Origin: Desulfitobacterium sp050251735
GTDB lineage: Bacteria; Bacillota; Desulfitobacteriia; Desulfitobacteriales; Desulfitobacteriaceae
Reading direction: 5' to 3'
Length of the DNA stretch: 64,000 nt
Assembly: GCA_050251735.1 (NCBI GenBank)
Contig: JBFWMF010000002.1
Location: 62,001-126,000 of the forward strand
A program made the translations under genes and the position numbers. The notes beneath the pieces are model-generated. The model saw only the letters and a list, made by a program, of their open reading frames with translations. It was not told the DNA's origin and ran no database searches. This document shows positions 1 through 8,088 of this stretch, in pieces; the stretch's first letter is position 1, and every line of letters begins with the position of its first letter.

Positions 1-1
1 G

Positions 2-610
2 ACCACTGCGGAATTTTTGGCCCAATCCGCGAGCTCCGCTCCTACCCCTGGTGGAGGAAGCGTATCTGCTTATGTGGGGGCGCTGGCTGCTTCTATGGTA
101 TGTATGGTCGCGAATTTGACGATCGGTAAGGAAAAATATAAGGATGTTGAGCCTCAAGCTCAAGCCATTTTGGAAAAAGGCCAAAAGGCGTTGGTTGACT
201 TAAAAACTGGCTTAACCCAAGATATTGAGGAATTCTCGAATTTTATGGCAGTGTTGAAGTTTCCTAAAGATACCGAAGAGCAAAAACAAGTCCGTTCGGC
301 TAAGATGCAGGAGGTGCTGGTCTCAGCGACAGATACTCCCTTAGGAATTGCCCAAAACTGTTATGTTGTCCTTGAATTGGCCCAAGAGCTTGCTCCCATT
401 GGCAATAAAGGGGCGATTAGTGATGTGGGTGTAGCCGCCTATTTAGCCGAAAGTGCCCTTAAAGCTGCTATGTTTAGTGTGGATATCAATTTGCCTCAAG
501 TTAAAGATATTGACTACCAAGACAAAGTTAAAGCTGAACGTGAACGACTCTTTGCTCAAGCAGAAAAGCTTAAGAATGAGATTGTGGCAGTCGTTCAAAG
601 CAGATTATAA
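2..610 (+). CDS. fchA: Formiminotetrahydrofolate cyclodeaminase, C-terminal part (5' truncated by window edge)
   Basis: The reading frame is open from the first bases of the window and carries the family signature TTAEFLAQSASSAPTPGGG followed by a helical body of about 200 residues. This is the usual form of the stand-alone cyclodeaminase, which converts 5-formimino-THF to 5,10-methenyl-THF and ammonia in the cytoplasm. A TTG at 17 could be taken as a start, but the conserved N-terminal motif continues upstream of it, so the true start lies outside the window. A strong terminator follows. In Clostridia this enzyme usually sits by folD and the one-carbon genes, and xseA follows two genes later here. 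Family call fairly secure; only a few N-terminal residues are missing. Confidence 0.85.
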   Translation, partial: TTAEFLAQSASSAPTPGGGSVSAYVGALAASMVCMVANLTIGKEKYKDVEPQAQAILEKGQKALVDLKTGLTQDIEEFSNFMAVLKFPKDTEEQKQVRSAKMQEVLVSATDTPLGIAQNCYVVLELAQELAPIGNKGAISDVGVAAYLAESALKAAMFSVDINLPQVKDIDYQDKVKAERERLFAQAEKLKNEIVAVVQSRL

Positions 611-650
611 GATCTTTTCGACATATAACGCCATAATAAGGACCCACCGT

Positions 651-685
651 AAAAATCCGCATCCTTTGCTGAGTGCGGATTTTTT
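651..685 (+). terminator. Rho-independent terminator after fchA
   Basis: An 11-bp perfect inverted repeat (AAAAATCCGCA and TGCGGATTTTT) with a 12-nt loop runs into a T tract. It separates the fchA transcript from the corA promoter. Confidence 0.85.
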
Positions 686-752
686 ATTGACAGTAGGTCT
701 TTGGTTTTGTATAGTTTAGTATCAATTTTATTTAAATTTTTGACTGGTAGAA

Positions 753-781
753 TTGACACCTCTGGACTGAAGGAGTATAGT
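753..781 (+). promoter_or_regulatory. Sigma-A promoter for corA
   Basis: A consensus -35 box TTGACA (753-758), a 17-nt spacer and the -10 box TATAGT (776-781). Transcription would begin near 788 and give a leader of about 150 nt before corA. Confidence 0.7.
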
Positions 782-787
782 TCTAAT

Positions 788-937
788 GTAATCATTAAAA
801 AAATGGCGGGATGGTGAGTAAACTGGACGCAGGAGGGCCTAGTCGACCAAAATTGAATATTTTATTCGAAAATAGGGGTGTGTCCGGTTTAGAAGGGGAA
901 TTGTTGATTCAGCCGGCCACCTAAAGGGGGGAGCCGG
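788..937 (+). promoter_or_regulatory. Structured 5' leader of corA (candidate cis-regulatory RNA)
   Basis: The leader holds a long-range stem: TAAACTGGAC near 829-838 pairs with GTCCGGTTTA near 882-891, with one G-U pair. It encloses a purine-rich core and a small AT-rich hairpin. A second hairpin just before the gene pairs CCGGC (913-917) with GCCGG (933-937) and encloses the G-rich ribosome binding site (926-931). This arrangement, an upstream fold followed by a hairpin hiding the Shine-Dalgarno, is typical of translational riboswitches. I do not recognise a known class: M-box, NiCo and fluoride hallmarks are not evident. Together with 611-787 this accounts for the 327-nt gap. Confidence 0.45.
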
Positions 938-1888
938 ATGCTCAAAATTTGTAAAAATGATGCTGGTAATTATCAAGAACTAACTTTAGATACTTTGGTG
1001 AAAGGATCCTGGATTCAGATGGTGAATCCAACCCCAAGGGAACTCAATGCGGTGGCAGAAGCTACTGAAGTGCCACTGGATCTGCTCAAAGCGGCACTGG
1101 ACGAAGAAGAGCGTTCACGGATTGAGTTGGAAGACCATTGTATCTTGGTTATTACAAATATACCCTTAATGATCAATGAAACGAATTATGATACATTGCC
1201 ACTGGGTATGATTATTACTGAAGATCTGATTATTACGGTCTCTTTAGAGGATAATCCAGTGTTTAACGAATTCAATGCCGATAGCTGCCGAAGCTTTAAT
1301 ACAGGGAAGCGCACACGTTTTTTATTTCAGATTCTTTATAAATCTGCTTCATATTATCTTAAGTACTTGCGCCAAATCAATAAGCGCACTGATCAAATTG
1401 AGCTTGACCTGCGCACCTCCATGAAGAATCAAGAGATTTTTCAGTTGATGGACTTGCAAAAAGGCTTGACGTTCTTTACGGTCTCTCTTCGTTCTAACGG
1501 TGTGGTTATGGACCGCTTGTTGCGTTTACGCTCCAATAGCCAAAGCCAGCATTTGATCAAAATGTATGAAGAAGATGAAGATTTGTTAGAAGATGTTATC
1601 ATCGAAAATAATCAGGCTATCCAAATGGTTGAGATGTACACCAATATTTTGGGAAGCTTGACCGATGCCTTTGCTTCGATTATCTCGAACAATTTGAATA
1701 TGGTGATGAAATTTCTTGCTTCGATGACCATTATTCTGGCTGTACCGACGATGTTGGCCAGCTTTTGGGGAATGAATGTTGTGGTGCCTTTTGGTGAAAA
1801 TCCATACGGATTTAGCTTTGTACTCGGTATAGCATTTGTGATTGCTATGGTTAGTGCCTTTATTTTGTGGAAAAAGAAAATGTTCTAG
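938..1888 (+). CDS. corA: CorA family magnesium/divalent cation transporter
   Basis: The 316-residue protein has a long acidic N-terminal cytoplasmic domain, a stalk helix and two C-terminal membrane helices (about 255-280 and 290-312). The family-defining GMN motif (FWGMNVVVPF) lies in the loop between them. CorA forms a homopentameric channel for Mg2+, and some members carry Co2+ or Ni2+. The ATG start follows GGGGGGAGCC, a ribosome binding site that can be sequestered in a leader hairpin. Its own promoter and a structured leader suggest regulation by the transported ion or a related signal (inference). It stands alone between fchA and the xse genes. Confidence 0.9.
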   Translation: MLKICKNDAGNYQELTLDTLVKGSWIQMVNPTPRELNAVAEATEVPLDLLKAALDEEERSRIELEDHCILVITNIPLMINETNYDTLPLGMIITEDLIITVSLEDNPVFNEFNADSCRSFNTGKRTRFLFQILYKSASYYLKYLRQINKRTDQIELDLRTSMKNQEIFQLMDLQKGLTFFTVSLRSNGVVMDRLLRLRSNSQSQHLIKMYEEDEDLLEDVIIENNQAIQMVEMYTNILGSLTDAFASIISNNLNMVMKFLASMTIILAVPTMLASFWGMNVVVPFGENPYGFSFVLGIAFVIAMVSAFILWKKKMF

Positions 1889-1969
1889 TAGGGAGGGAAA
1901 CCTCCCTTTTTGCTATACATCCTTGAAAATACTCACGCTACTTTGTATTATGGGGAAGAGGTGAAATAT

Positions 1970-3181
1970 GTGCCGAAGATTTGGACCGTGACCGAACTAA
2001 CTCGTGAAATAAGTCAGACTCTAAGTGAAAATCCTGATTTTATTAAGTGCTGGGTTAGTGGAGAAATTTCTAATTATAAAAATCATCGCCCTTCTGGACA
2101 TTGGTACTTTACCTTAAAGGATGAATCCTCGAGTATCAAGGGAGTTATGTTTCGTAGTCGTGCTGAACGGGTACGTTTCACTCCTCAGGATGGTATGAAG
2201 GTGCTCATTCAGGGAAGTATACGGATCTATGAGCGGGATGGAAATATCCAGCTTTATGCGGAAGAAATGCAGCCCAGTGGTGTGGGCGCACTTTATTTGG
2301 CTTTTGAGCAGCTTAAGGAGCGTTTAGCCCAAGAAGGGCTATTTGACTCGGAACGCAAAAAGCCCATTCCTAGATTTCCCCGCCGCATCGGAATTGTCAC
2401 AAGCCCGACCGGGGCTGCTCTTCGGGACATCATCAAAGTTATGGAACGACGTAATCCCCAAATCTCTTGGATCCTTGCCCCTGCTGCGGTTCAAGGGGAA
2501 CTCGCCCCTCGGGAAGTAGCTCAAGCTATAGCTCGGCTCAATCGCCAGGCTCAAGTGGATGTAATCATCGTGGGACGTGGGGGGGGTTCCCTGGAAGAGC
2601 TTTGGGCTTTCAATACGATGGAAGTCGCTCGAGCTATTGCTGCTTCGGGCATTCCGGTGATTTCGGCGGTAGGACATGAGACAGATGTCACGATTGCAGA
2701 TATGGTTGCCGATTTGCGTGCGCCGACTCCTTCTGCAGCTGCGGAATTGGCTGTTCCGCTTAGGATGGAATTGAAAGCCAATATAGCGCAATTGGAATCA
2801 CGACTGCGTAATAGCATGGCCTTACAAATTAATCAAAAGCGGCAGAGAGTAGACAGTTTAAAAAGTATTGGACCGCTTTCCAACCCTTTCTGGAGAGTGG
2901 ATCAGAACCGCCAGCGCCTTGATGCCCTTAGTGAGCGCCTAGAGCAGGGGATGACTAGATTTGTTTCTGACAAAAATGGTATACTAAGGCTATTGGCTGC
3001 CAAGCTAGATTTGTTGAGTCCCTTAGCCATTCTCGGGAGAGGCTATTCCCTGACCTATGGCCCAAAAGGAAACGTTCTTCGCCATTCTGATGAAATCAAT
3101 GTGGGGCAGCAGGTTCAAGTACGGCTACAGCAAGGTGCATTAACTTGCGCTGTACTGGCCAAGAGCTCTGATCCCAAATAA
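1970..3181 (+). CDS. xseA: Exodeoxyribonuclease VII large subunit
   Basis: The protein has an N-terminal OB-fold single-strand DNA binding domain (about 1-100, with VSGEISNYKNH and GHWYFTLKD) and the catalytic domain with VGRGGGSLEELWAFN and SAVGHETDVTIADMVAD, followed by a helical C-terminus. With XseB it forms exonuclease VII, which degrades single-stranded DNA to oligonucleotides. I place the start at GTG 1970 (MPKIWTVTELTREI), preceded by AGAGGTG at good spacing. The frame is open to 1910, but the extra residues do not match family N-termini. xseB follows 26 nt later. Length of 403 aa is normal. Confidence 0.93.
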   Translation: MPKIWTVTELTREISQTLSENPDFIKCWVSGEISNYKNHRPSGHWYFTLKDESSSIKGVMFRSRAERVRFTPQDGMKVLIQGSIRIYERDGNIQLYAEEMQPSGVGALYLAFEQLKERLAQEGLFDSERKKPIPRFPRRIGIVTSPTGAALRDIIKVMERRNPQISWILAPAAVQGELAPREVAQAIARLNRQAQVDVIIVGRGGGSLEELWAFNTMEVARAIAASGIPVISAVGHETDVTIADMVADLRAPTPSAAAELAVPLRMELKANIAQLESRLRNSMALQINQKRQRVDSLKSIGPLSNPFWRVDQNRQRLDALSERLEQGMTRFVSDKNGILRLLAAKLDLLSPLAILGRGYSLTYGPKGNVLRHSDEINVGQQVQVRLQQGALTCAVLAKSSDPK

Positions 3182-3207
3182 GTATAGAAATTAAAGGGGA
3201 ATATAAG

Positions 3208-3453
3208 ATGGAAGTTGAGAATAAGGAGTTAACTTTTGAAGAGGGAATCGAACAATTAGAGCGCATTGTTCGAGAGCTGGAACAAAAGGAAATCCCTTTA
3301 GAACATGCCTTGAATCTCTTTAGACAAGGCATTGAGCTTGTTCAAAATTCCAATAGTCTACTTGATCACGCGGAAAAACAAATGCAGATTCTCTTAGAGA
3401 ATCCCAACGGAGAGTTGGAGATTCGACCAGCAGATTTTCCTGTGGAAGGATGA
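3208..3453 (+). CDS. xseB: Exodeoxyribonuclease VII small subunit
   Basis: An 81-residue, highly charged helical protein with the family core FEEGIEQLERIVRELEQKEIPLEHALNLF given here in outline (residues about 9-37). It binds the stalk of XseA as several copies per large subunit. AAAGGGGAATATAAG precedes the ATG. It lies in the conserved order xseA-xseB-ispA with an 8-nt gap to ispA, so it is very probably co-transcribed with both. Confidence 0.93.
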   Translation: MEVENKELTFEEGIEQLERIVRELEQKEIPLEHALNLFRQGIELVQNSNSLLDHAEKQMQILLENPNGELEIRPADFPVEG

Positions 3454-3460
3454 TTCGTTG

Positions 3461-4330
3461 ATGTTTCAAAAGGATTTAGAAGCGCATGTACGACAGGTGG
3501 ATTCATATTTGTTACAACTCTTCAGTGGAAATGGGATTCTCAGCGAAAGCATGAATTATTCTCTTGCAGCAGGAGGCAAAAGAATCCGACCCGTTTTAGC
3601 TCTGGCAGCTGCCAAAGCAGTGGGGGGAGACGAGGAATCCATTCTTCCTGCAGCCTGTGCATTAGAATTGATACATACCTATTCTTTAATCCATGATGAT
3701 CTCCCAGCCATGGATGATGATGATTATCGCCGAGGTCGTTTGTCTAACCATAAGGTTTTTGGAGTCGGACAAGCGATTCTTGCCGGGGATGCTTTATTGA
3801 CCTATGCTTTCGAACTGCTTGCCCAATCCATCAACGGGGTGACGCCGGAACGCCAGCTTCGGGTCATCAGGGAAGTTGCTCAGGCCGCTGGACCGCAAGG
3901 CATGGTGGGTGGACAGGTATTGGATTTGGAGGCTGAAGAAAAAGTATTAGCACTAGCTGAGCTTGAACGGGTACATCGTTTAAAAACGGGGGCTATGCTC
4001 GTGGTCGCTGCTCGCTTAGGAGCAATACTTGCTGGGGGAACGGAAGAAAAGATTGAGGCTTTGACTAGTTATGCACAAGCTATCGGACTTGCCTTCCAGA
4101 TCAGAGACGATATCCTCGATATAGAAGGTGATAGTGAGAGTCTTGGGAAGCCGGCACAAAGCGATATTCGCCAACATAAAGCTACCTATCCATCGCTAAT
4201 GGGTATAGAGGGTGCGAAATCTGAGCTTATGAATAAAATAGATGAAGCTCATGCTGCTTTGGAGGCCTTAGGGGAGCGATCGAGCTTCTTGCATGATTTA
4301 GCAGATTTTATTGCTCAACGTAAGTTTTGA
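3461..4330 (+). CDS. ispA: Polyprenyl (farnesyl/geranyl) diphosphate synthase
   Basis: A 289-residue trans-isoprenyl diphosphate synthase. The first aspartate-rich motif is DDLPAMDDDD (about 82-91) and the second is QIRDDILDIEGD (about 210-221). GGKRIRP near residue 40 binds isopentenyl diphosphate. It condenses isopentenyl diphosphate with allylic diphosphates to make C15 or C20 precursors for undecaprenyl carrier and quinones. Position before dxs is typical of Firmicutes. ATG 3461 and TTG 3458 are both possible starts behind AAGGA; I prefer ATG. Chain-length specificity cannot be read with certainty. Confidence 0.9.
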   Translation: MFQKDLEAHVRQVDSYLLQLFSGNGILSESMNYSLAAGGKRIRPVLALAAAKAVGGDEESILPAACALELIHTYSLIHDDLPAMDDDDYRRGRLSNHKVFGVGQAILAGDALLTYAFELLAQSINGVTPERQLRVIREVAQAAGPQGMVGGQVLDLEAEEKVLALAELERVHRLKTGAMLVVAARLGAILAGGTEEKIEALTSYAQAIGLAFQIRDDILDIEGDSESLGKPAQSDIRQHKATYPSLMGIEGAKSELMNKIDEAHAALEALGERSSFLHDLADFIAQRKF

Positions 4331-4338
4331 GGTGAAGC

Positions 4339-4782
4339 ATGAGCATTCTTTCTGGAATTCTTGATAACGCTATACTGATTTCTGCAATGTTGGCTTGGCT
4401 TATTGCCCAAGTTTTAAAGGTTGTCATCAACTTTGCTATTCATAGAACCTTTGATGTGGGTTTTCTAGTCAGCTCGGGTGGATTCCCTAGCTCGCACTCG
4501 GCAACAGTCAGTGCTTTGTCAATTGGAGTGGGAAAATACTATGGATGGAACTCTCCTATTTTTGCTGTGGCCGTGATTTTTGGCATGATTGTCATGTATG
4601 ATGCAGCTGGGGTACGACGAGCTGCTGGTAAGCAGGCTGAAGTAATTAATCAGTTAGTTCAGGAACTTTATCAACAGATGTCCCATCTATCTCAAGAACG
4701 CCTGAAAGAATTAATAGGGCATACCCCATTTGAAGTGTTTGCCGGAGCAATTGTTGGAATCATAGTGGGGATCTTGGTGTAG
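4339..4782 (+). CDS. Divergent PAP2 family membrane protein (DUF212, YuiD-like)
   Basis: A 147-residue membrane protein with several hydrophobic segments and the conserved GGFPSSHSATVSALS stretch (about 49-63), which corresponds to the catalytic histidine motif of PAP2 acid phosphatases. The later MYDAAGVRRAAGKQA motif is also characteristic of the DUF212 group. It may act on a lipid or prenyl phosphate, which would fit its place between ispA and dxs; this is inference. The start follows ispA by 8 nt with GAGGTGAAGC as ribosome binding site. Confidence 0.8.
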   Translation: MSILSGILDNAILISAMLAWLIAQVLKVVINFAIHRTFDVGFLVSSGGFPSSHSATVSALSIGVGKYYGWNSPIFAVAVIFGMIVMYDAAGVRRAAGKQAEVINQLVQELYQQMSHLSQERLKELIGHTPFEVFAGAIVGIIVGILV

Positions 4783-4802
4783 AATGATTTGGAGGGTAAC
4801 TG

Positions 4803-5408
4803 TTGGGATATAAGCGCAAAAGCTGGAAGCATATTTTATTTGTCTTCCTTCTTAGTTTTACATTAGCGGTCATTGCTAGCCTAGGAACAGAGATTTTAAT
4901 AAAAAAGACCAATATAATTGTCGCGCTCACCCTTTTGTTGGTTATTATTATTATCAATATTGGGTTTGATGTCATTGGGATTGCTGCCACTGCAGCTACG
5001 GAAAAGCCGCATCATGCGAAAGCAGCAAACCGGGTTCCCGGCGCTCGACAGACGGTCTTTCTAGTTCGCCATGCCGATACAGTAGCAAATTTTGCTAATG
5101 ATATTGTTGGCGATGTTACAGGTGCTTTGAGTGGAGGCATGTCTGCCTCTATTGTCTTAGAGATGCTGCAGACGTACCCAGGCTTGGAATCACAGGAGAT
5201 TTGGATAGATACTTTGATGATTGCCTTGGTGGCTTCCGTTACCGTAACCGGAAAGGCCCTAGGCAAAACTTTTGCTATCCAAAAAGCTGATGAAATTATG
5301 GCGCGAGTGGGATTTGTCATAGCACGTTTTGAAGAGCTGACGGGTTGGGTGTTTACAGATAAACGACGGAAGGGGGGGAAGCCAAGTGGGGATTCTCGAA
5401 AAGATTGA
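4803..5408 (+). CDS. Membrane protein of unknown function, weakly DUF21/CNNM-like
   Basis: A 201-residue protein starting at TTG behind GGAGGGTAAC. It has two N-terminal membrane helices (about 11-30 and 37-60). A pattern follows in which a small-residue-rich helix leads to a histidine/alanine-rich stretch, then HADTVANFANDIVGDVTGAL and a third hydrophobic segment near 128-150. The layout recalls the DUF21 transmembrane domain of CNNM/CorC transporters without its CBS domains. That assignment is tentative. The C-terminus overlaps the dxs start by 23 nt, so it is translationally coupled to isoprenoid genes. Function unknown. Confidence 0.6.
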   Translation: MGYKRKSWKHILFVFLLSFTLAVIASLGTEILIKKTNIIVALTLLLVIIIINIGFDVIGIAATAATEKPHHAKAANRVPGARQTVFLVRHADTVANFANDIVGDVTGALSGGMSASIVLEMLQTYPGLESQEIWIDTLMIALVASVTVTGKALGKTFAIQKADEIMARVGFVIARFEELTGWVFTDKRRKGGKPSGDSRKD

Positions 5409-7281
5409 TCAGCCTAAGGATTTAAAAGGGTTGACGTATCCCGAACTTAAACAGCTTGCCCAAGAGATTCGAGAGGAAATGATTGATGTGGTCTCCACCA
5501 ATGGAGGCCATTTAGCTCCAAATTTAGGGGTTGTTGAACTTACCCTTGCCCTGCATCGTGTCTTCGATAGTCCAAAAGATAAGATTATCTGGGATGTAGG
5601 GCATCAAAGCTATGTTCATAAATTAGTCACAGGGAGACAGAAGGAATTTAAGAGTCTGAGGCTCTATCATGGTTTATCCGGTTTTCCCAAACGCGCGGAA
5701 AGTCCACATGATTGTTTTGAGACTGGTCACTCTAGTACATCTATTTCCGCTGCAGTGGGTTTCGCCAAGGCAAGAGATCTTCGCCAGGAAAAGCATCAGG
5801 TCATTGCCGTAATTGGGGATGGGGCTATGACCGGCGGTATGGCATTTGAGGCTTTAAACCATGTCGGACAGACAAAGACTAAGATGATTGTGCTCCTTAA
5901 TGATAATGAGATGGCGATTGCACAGAATGTGGGGGCCATGTCCTCTTACCTAAATCGCCTGCGTACCGATCCTCGCTATGATCGGAGCAAAGAAGAGATA
6001 GAGAATCTGCTCAAAAGAATTCCCGGGATCGGATCAAAGATGGCAAAAGCAGCTGAAAAAGCTAAGGACAGCTTAAAATATCTCTTAGTACCGGGATTAT
6101 TATTCGAAGAACTTGGCTTTACCTATCTCGGTCCCATCAACGGTCATGATCAAATAGCATTGGAACAGGTTTTTGAACAGGCAAAGTGCGTGAAGGAACC
6201 TGTACTTATTCATGTCTTGACTCAAAAGGGAAAAGGCTATGAGCCTGCCGAGCAAAACCCCTCACTTTTTCATGGTGTAGGGCCTTTTAATAAATTAACT
6301 GGTGAAATCCCTAAAAAGCCTGCTCCTCCTACCTATACGCAAATTTTTGGCCAGACCCTCTGCGATATTGCCGAAAAGGATCCACGGGTCGTAGCCATCA
6401 CTGCTGCCATGCCCAGCGGCACTGGACTTAACCTTTTTGCTCAGAAGTTTCCTGAGCGCTTCTTTGATGTTGGAATCGCCGAACAGCATGCGGTAACCTT
6501 TTCGGCCGCATTGGCTTTTGGCGGCATGAAACCTGTGATTTCTATCTATTCCACTTTTTATCAACGGGCCTATGACCAAGTTCTTCATGATGTCTGCTTG
6601 CCTAATGCCAATGTGGTGTTGGCTATTGACCGAGCAGGGGTGGTCGGTGATGATGGACCAACCCATCATGGCGTCTTTGATATTTCATTTCTGCGTGTGA
6701 TACCGAATTTAGTCTTTATGGCTCCGAAGGATGAGAATGAATTACGCCATATGCTTTACACCTCGCTTAAGTATGAGGGACCGGTGGCCTTACGCTATCC
6801 ACGTTCTGTGGGTCAAGGGGTAGATTTATCAGGGGAACTCGAGGAACTTCCCCTAGGAAAAGCAGAGGTTATTCAGGAAGGCAAAGATCTTACTTTGATT
6901 GCTATTGGTCCTATGGTTAATACTTGTATGGCTGCAGCCGCTGAGCTGCATCACCGTGGGGTGGAGGCCACTGTCATCAATATGCGCTTTTTAAATCCTT
7001 TAGATAAAGAGACCATCCTCCGCTATGCTCGTCTGACTAAACGCATCATAACCGTAGAGGACCATATGCTTGCTGGCGGGATGGGAAGTGCCGTCATCGA
7101 GGTATTAGCTGATGAAGGATTGGCGGACGTGGTTGTCGAGCGTTTGGGTTATGATGAATTTGTGGATCAGGGAGCCATCTCTTTGCTTCATCAAGGTTAT
7201 GGTTTGTCCGTAGCTGGCATACTAAAAGCAGCTGAGCGCTTAAAGGTATTGCAAAGGATTGAGGGAAGAAGCAGTGTCTAA
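5386..7281 (+). CDS. dxs: 1-deoxy-D-xylulose-5-phosphate synthase
   Basis: A 631-residue, thiamine-diphosphate-dependent enzyme that makes DXP from pyruvate and glyceraldehyde 3-phosphate, the first step of the MEP isoprenoid pathway and a source for thiamin and pyridoxal. The cofactor motif runs from GDGAMTGGMAFEAL to LNDNEMAIAQNVG (about 145-190). DRAGVVGDDGPTHHG (about 415-429) and the transketolase C-terminal domain are present. The GTG start follows an AGGGGGGGAAG ribosome binding site inside the end of the previous gene. The stop overlaps tlyA by 8 nt, so these genes form one operon. Confidence 0.97.
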   Translation: MGILEKIDQPKDLKGLTYPELKQLAQEIREEMIDVVSTNGGHLAPNLGVVELTLALHRVFDSPKDKIIWDVGHQSYVHKLVTGRQKEFKSLRLYHGLSGFPKRAESPHDCFETGHSSTSISAAVGFAKARDLRQEKHQVIAVIGDGAMTGGMAFEALNHVGQTKTKMIVLLNDNEMAIAQNVGAMSSYLNRLRTDPRYDRSKEEIENLLKRIPGIGSKMAKAAEKAKDSLKYLLVPGLLFEELGFTYLGPINGHDQIALEQVFEQAKCVKEPVLIHVLTQKGKGYEPAEQNPSLFHGVGPFNKLTGEIPKKPAPPTYTQIFGQTLCDIAEKDPRVVAITAAMPSGTGLNLFAQKFPERFFDVGIAEQHAVTFSAALAFGGMKPVISIYSTFYQRAYDQVLHDVCLPNANVVLAIDRAGVVGDDGPTHHGVFDISFLRVIPNLVFMAPKDENELRHMLYTSLKYEGPVALRYPRSVGQGVDLSGELEELPLGKAEVIQEGKDLTLIAIGPMVNTCMAAAAELHHRGVEATVINMRFLNPLDKETILRYARLTKRIITVEDHMLAGGMGSAVIEVLADEGLADVVVERLGYDEFVDQGAISLLHQGYGLSVAGILKAAERLKVLQRIEGRSSV

Positions 7282-8083
7282 AGGAAAAGAACGACTGGAT
7301 GTCTTGTTGGTTAAGAACGGATTATCTCCCAGCAGGGAGAAGGCCAAAGCCATCATCATGGCCGGGTTGGTTTACAGCCAAGGACAACGGTTGGATAAGC
7401 CTGGTGTGGAATTACCGGAAGATACTGTTTTAGAAGTCAAAGGAGATCCTTTGCCTTATGTTTCCCGGGGAGGATTAAAGCTAGAGAAAGCCCTTAAGAC
7501 CTTTCCGGTATCCCTAGCCGGAGCTATCGTTGCCGACATTGGTGCCTCCACGGGAGGATTTACGGATTGTGCTTTACAAAACGGAGCAGCACGGGTCTAC
7601 GCCATCGATGTGGGTTATGGACAACTGGATTGGAAACTGCGCACAGACTCGCGAGTTGTTTCCATGGAACGAGTTAATGCCCGGTATCTCGATGGGGAAT
7701 CCTTACCAGAACCGGTTGATTATGTTGTCTCTGATGTTGCCTTTATCTCTGTCACGAAGATATTTCCGGCTATGCTGGAGATCCTCAAGGAGGAGGGGCA
7801 GATTATCACCTTAATTAAGCCACAATTCGAGGCAGGTCGGGAACATATCGGCAAAAAAGGGGTTGTTAAAGATCCCCAGATCCACCAATGGGTTATTAAC
7901 CATGTCCTCGAAGAGGCGGAAAAATGTGGTCTTGTGGTCAAGGGCTTGGATTTCTCGCCCATCCGTGGCCCAGAAGGTAATATTGAATATTTAGCTTGGC
8001 TCCAGCGTGAACAGGATAACGGCATACCTTGGCGTGAACTCGTTCCCGAGATTGTTGAACATGCCCAAAAAAGATCGGAGTGA
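7274..8083 (+). CDS. tlyA: TlyA family rRNA (cytidine-2'-O)-methyltransferase
   Basis: A 269-residue protein with an N-terminal S4 RNA-binding domain (RLDVLLVKNGLSPSREKAK, about 6-24) and an FtsJ-type SAM methyltransferase domain containing VADIGASTGGFTDCAL (about 84-99) and IKPQFEAGREHIGKKGVVKD. Relatives methylate 16S and 23S rRNA, and some are annotated as hemolysins. The GTG start at 7274 sits behind GAGGGAAG; the frame extends further upstream but without support. The neighbourhood dxs-tlyA-nadK-argR-recN is conserved in Firmicutes. Confidence 0.9.
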   Translation: MSKGKERLDVLLVKNGLSPSREKAKAIIMAGLVYSQGQRLDKPGVELPEDTVLEVKGDPLPYVSRGGLKLEKALKTFPVSLAGAIVADIGASTGGFTDCALQNGAARVYAIDVGYGQLDWKLRTDSRVVSMERVNARYLDGESLPEPVDYVVSDVAFISVTKIFPAMLEILKEEGQIITLIKPQFEAGREHIGKKGVVKDPQIHQWVINHVLEEAEKCGLVVKGLDFSPIRGPEGNIEYLAWLQREQDNGIPWRELVPEIVEHAQKRSE

Positions 8084-8088
8084 ATTGT

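Noticed and set aside
782..937. corA leader as an M-box, NiCo, fluoride or c-di-GMP riboswitch
   Set aside because: A short GGACGC stretch recalls c-di-GMP-I RNAs, but the conserved cores of these classes are not recognisable. The RNA is therefore left unassigned.
2339..2791. 150-residue open frame on the - strand inside xseA
   Set aside because: Composition is typical of an antisense shadow, and it lies wholly within the catalytic domain of xseA.
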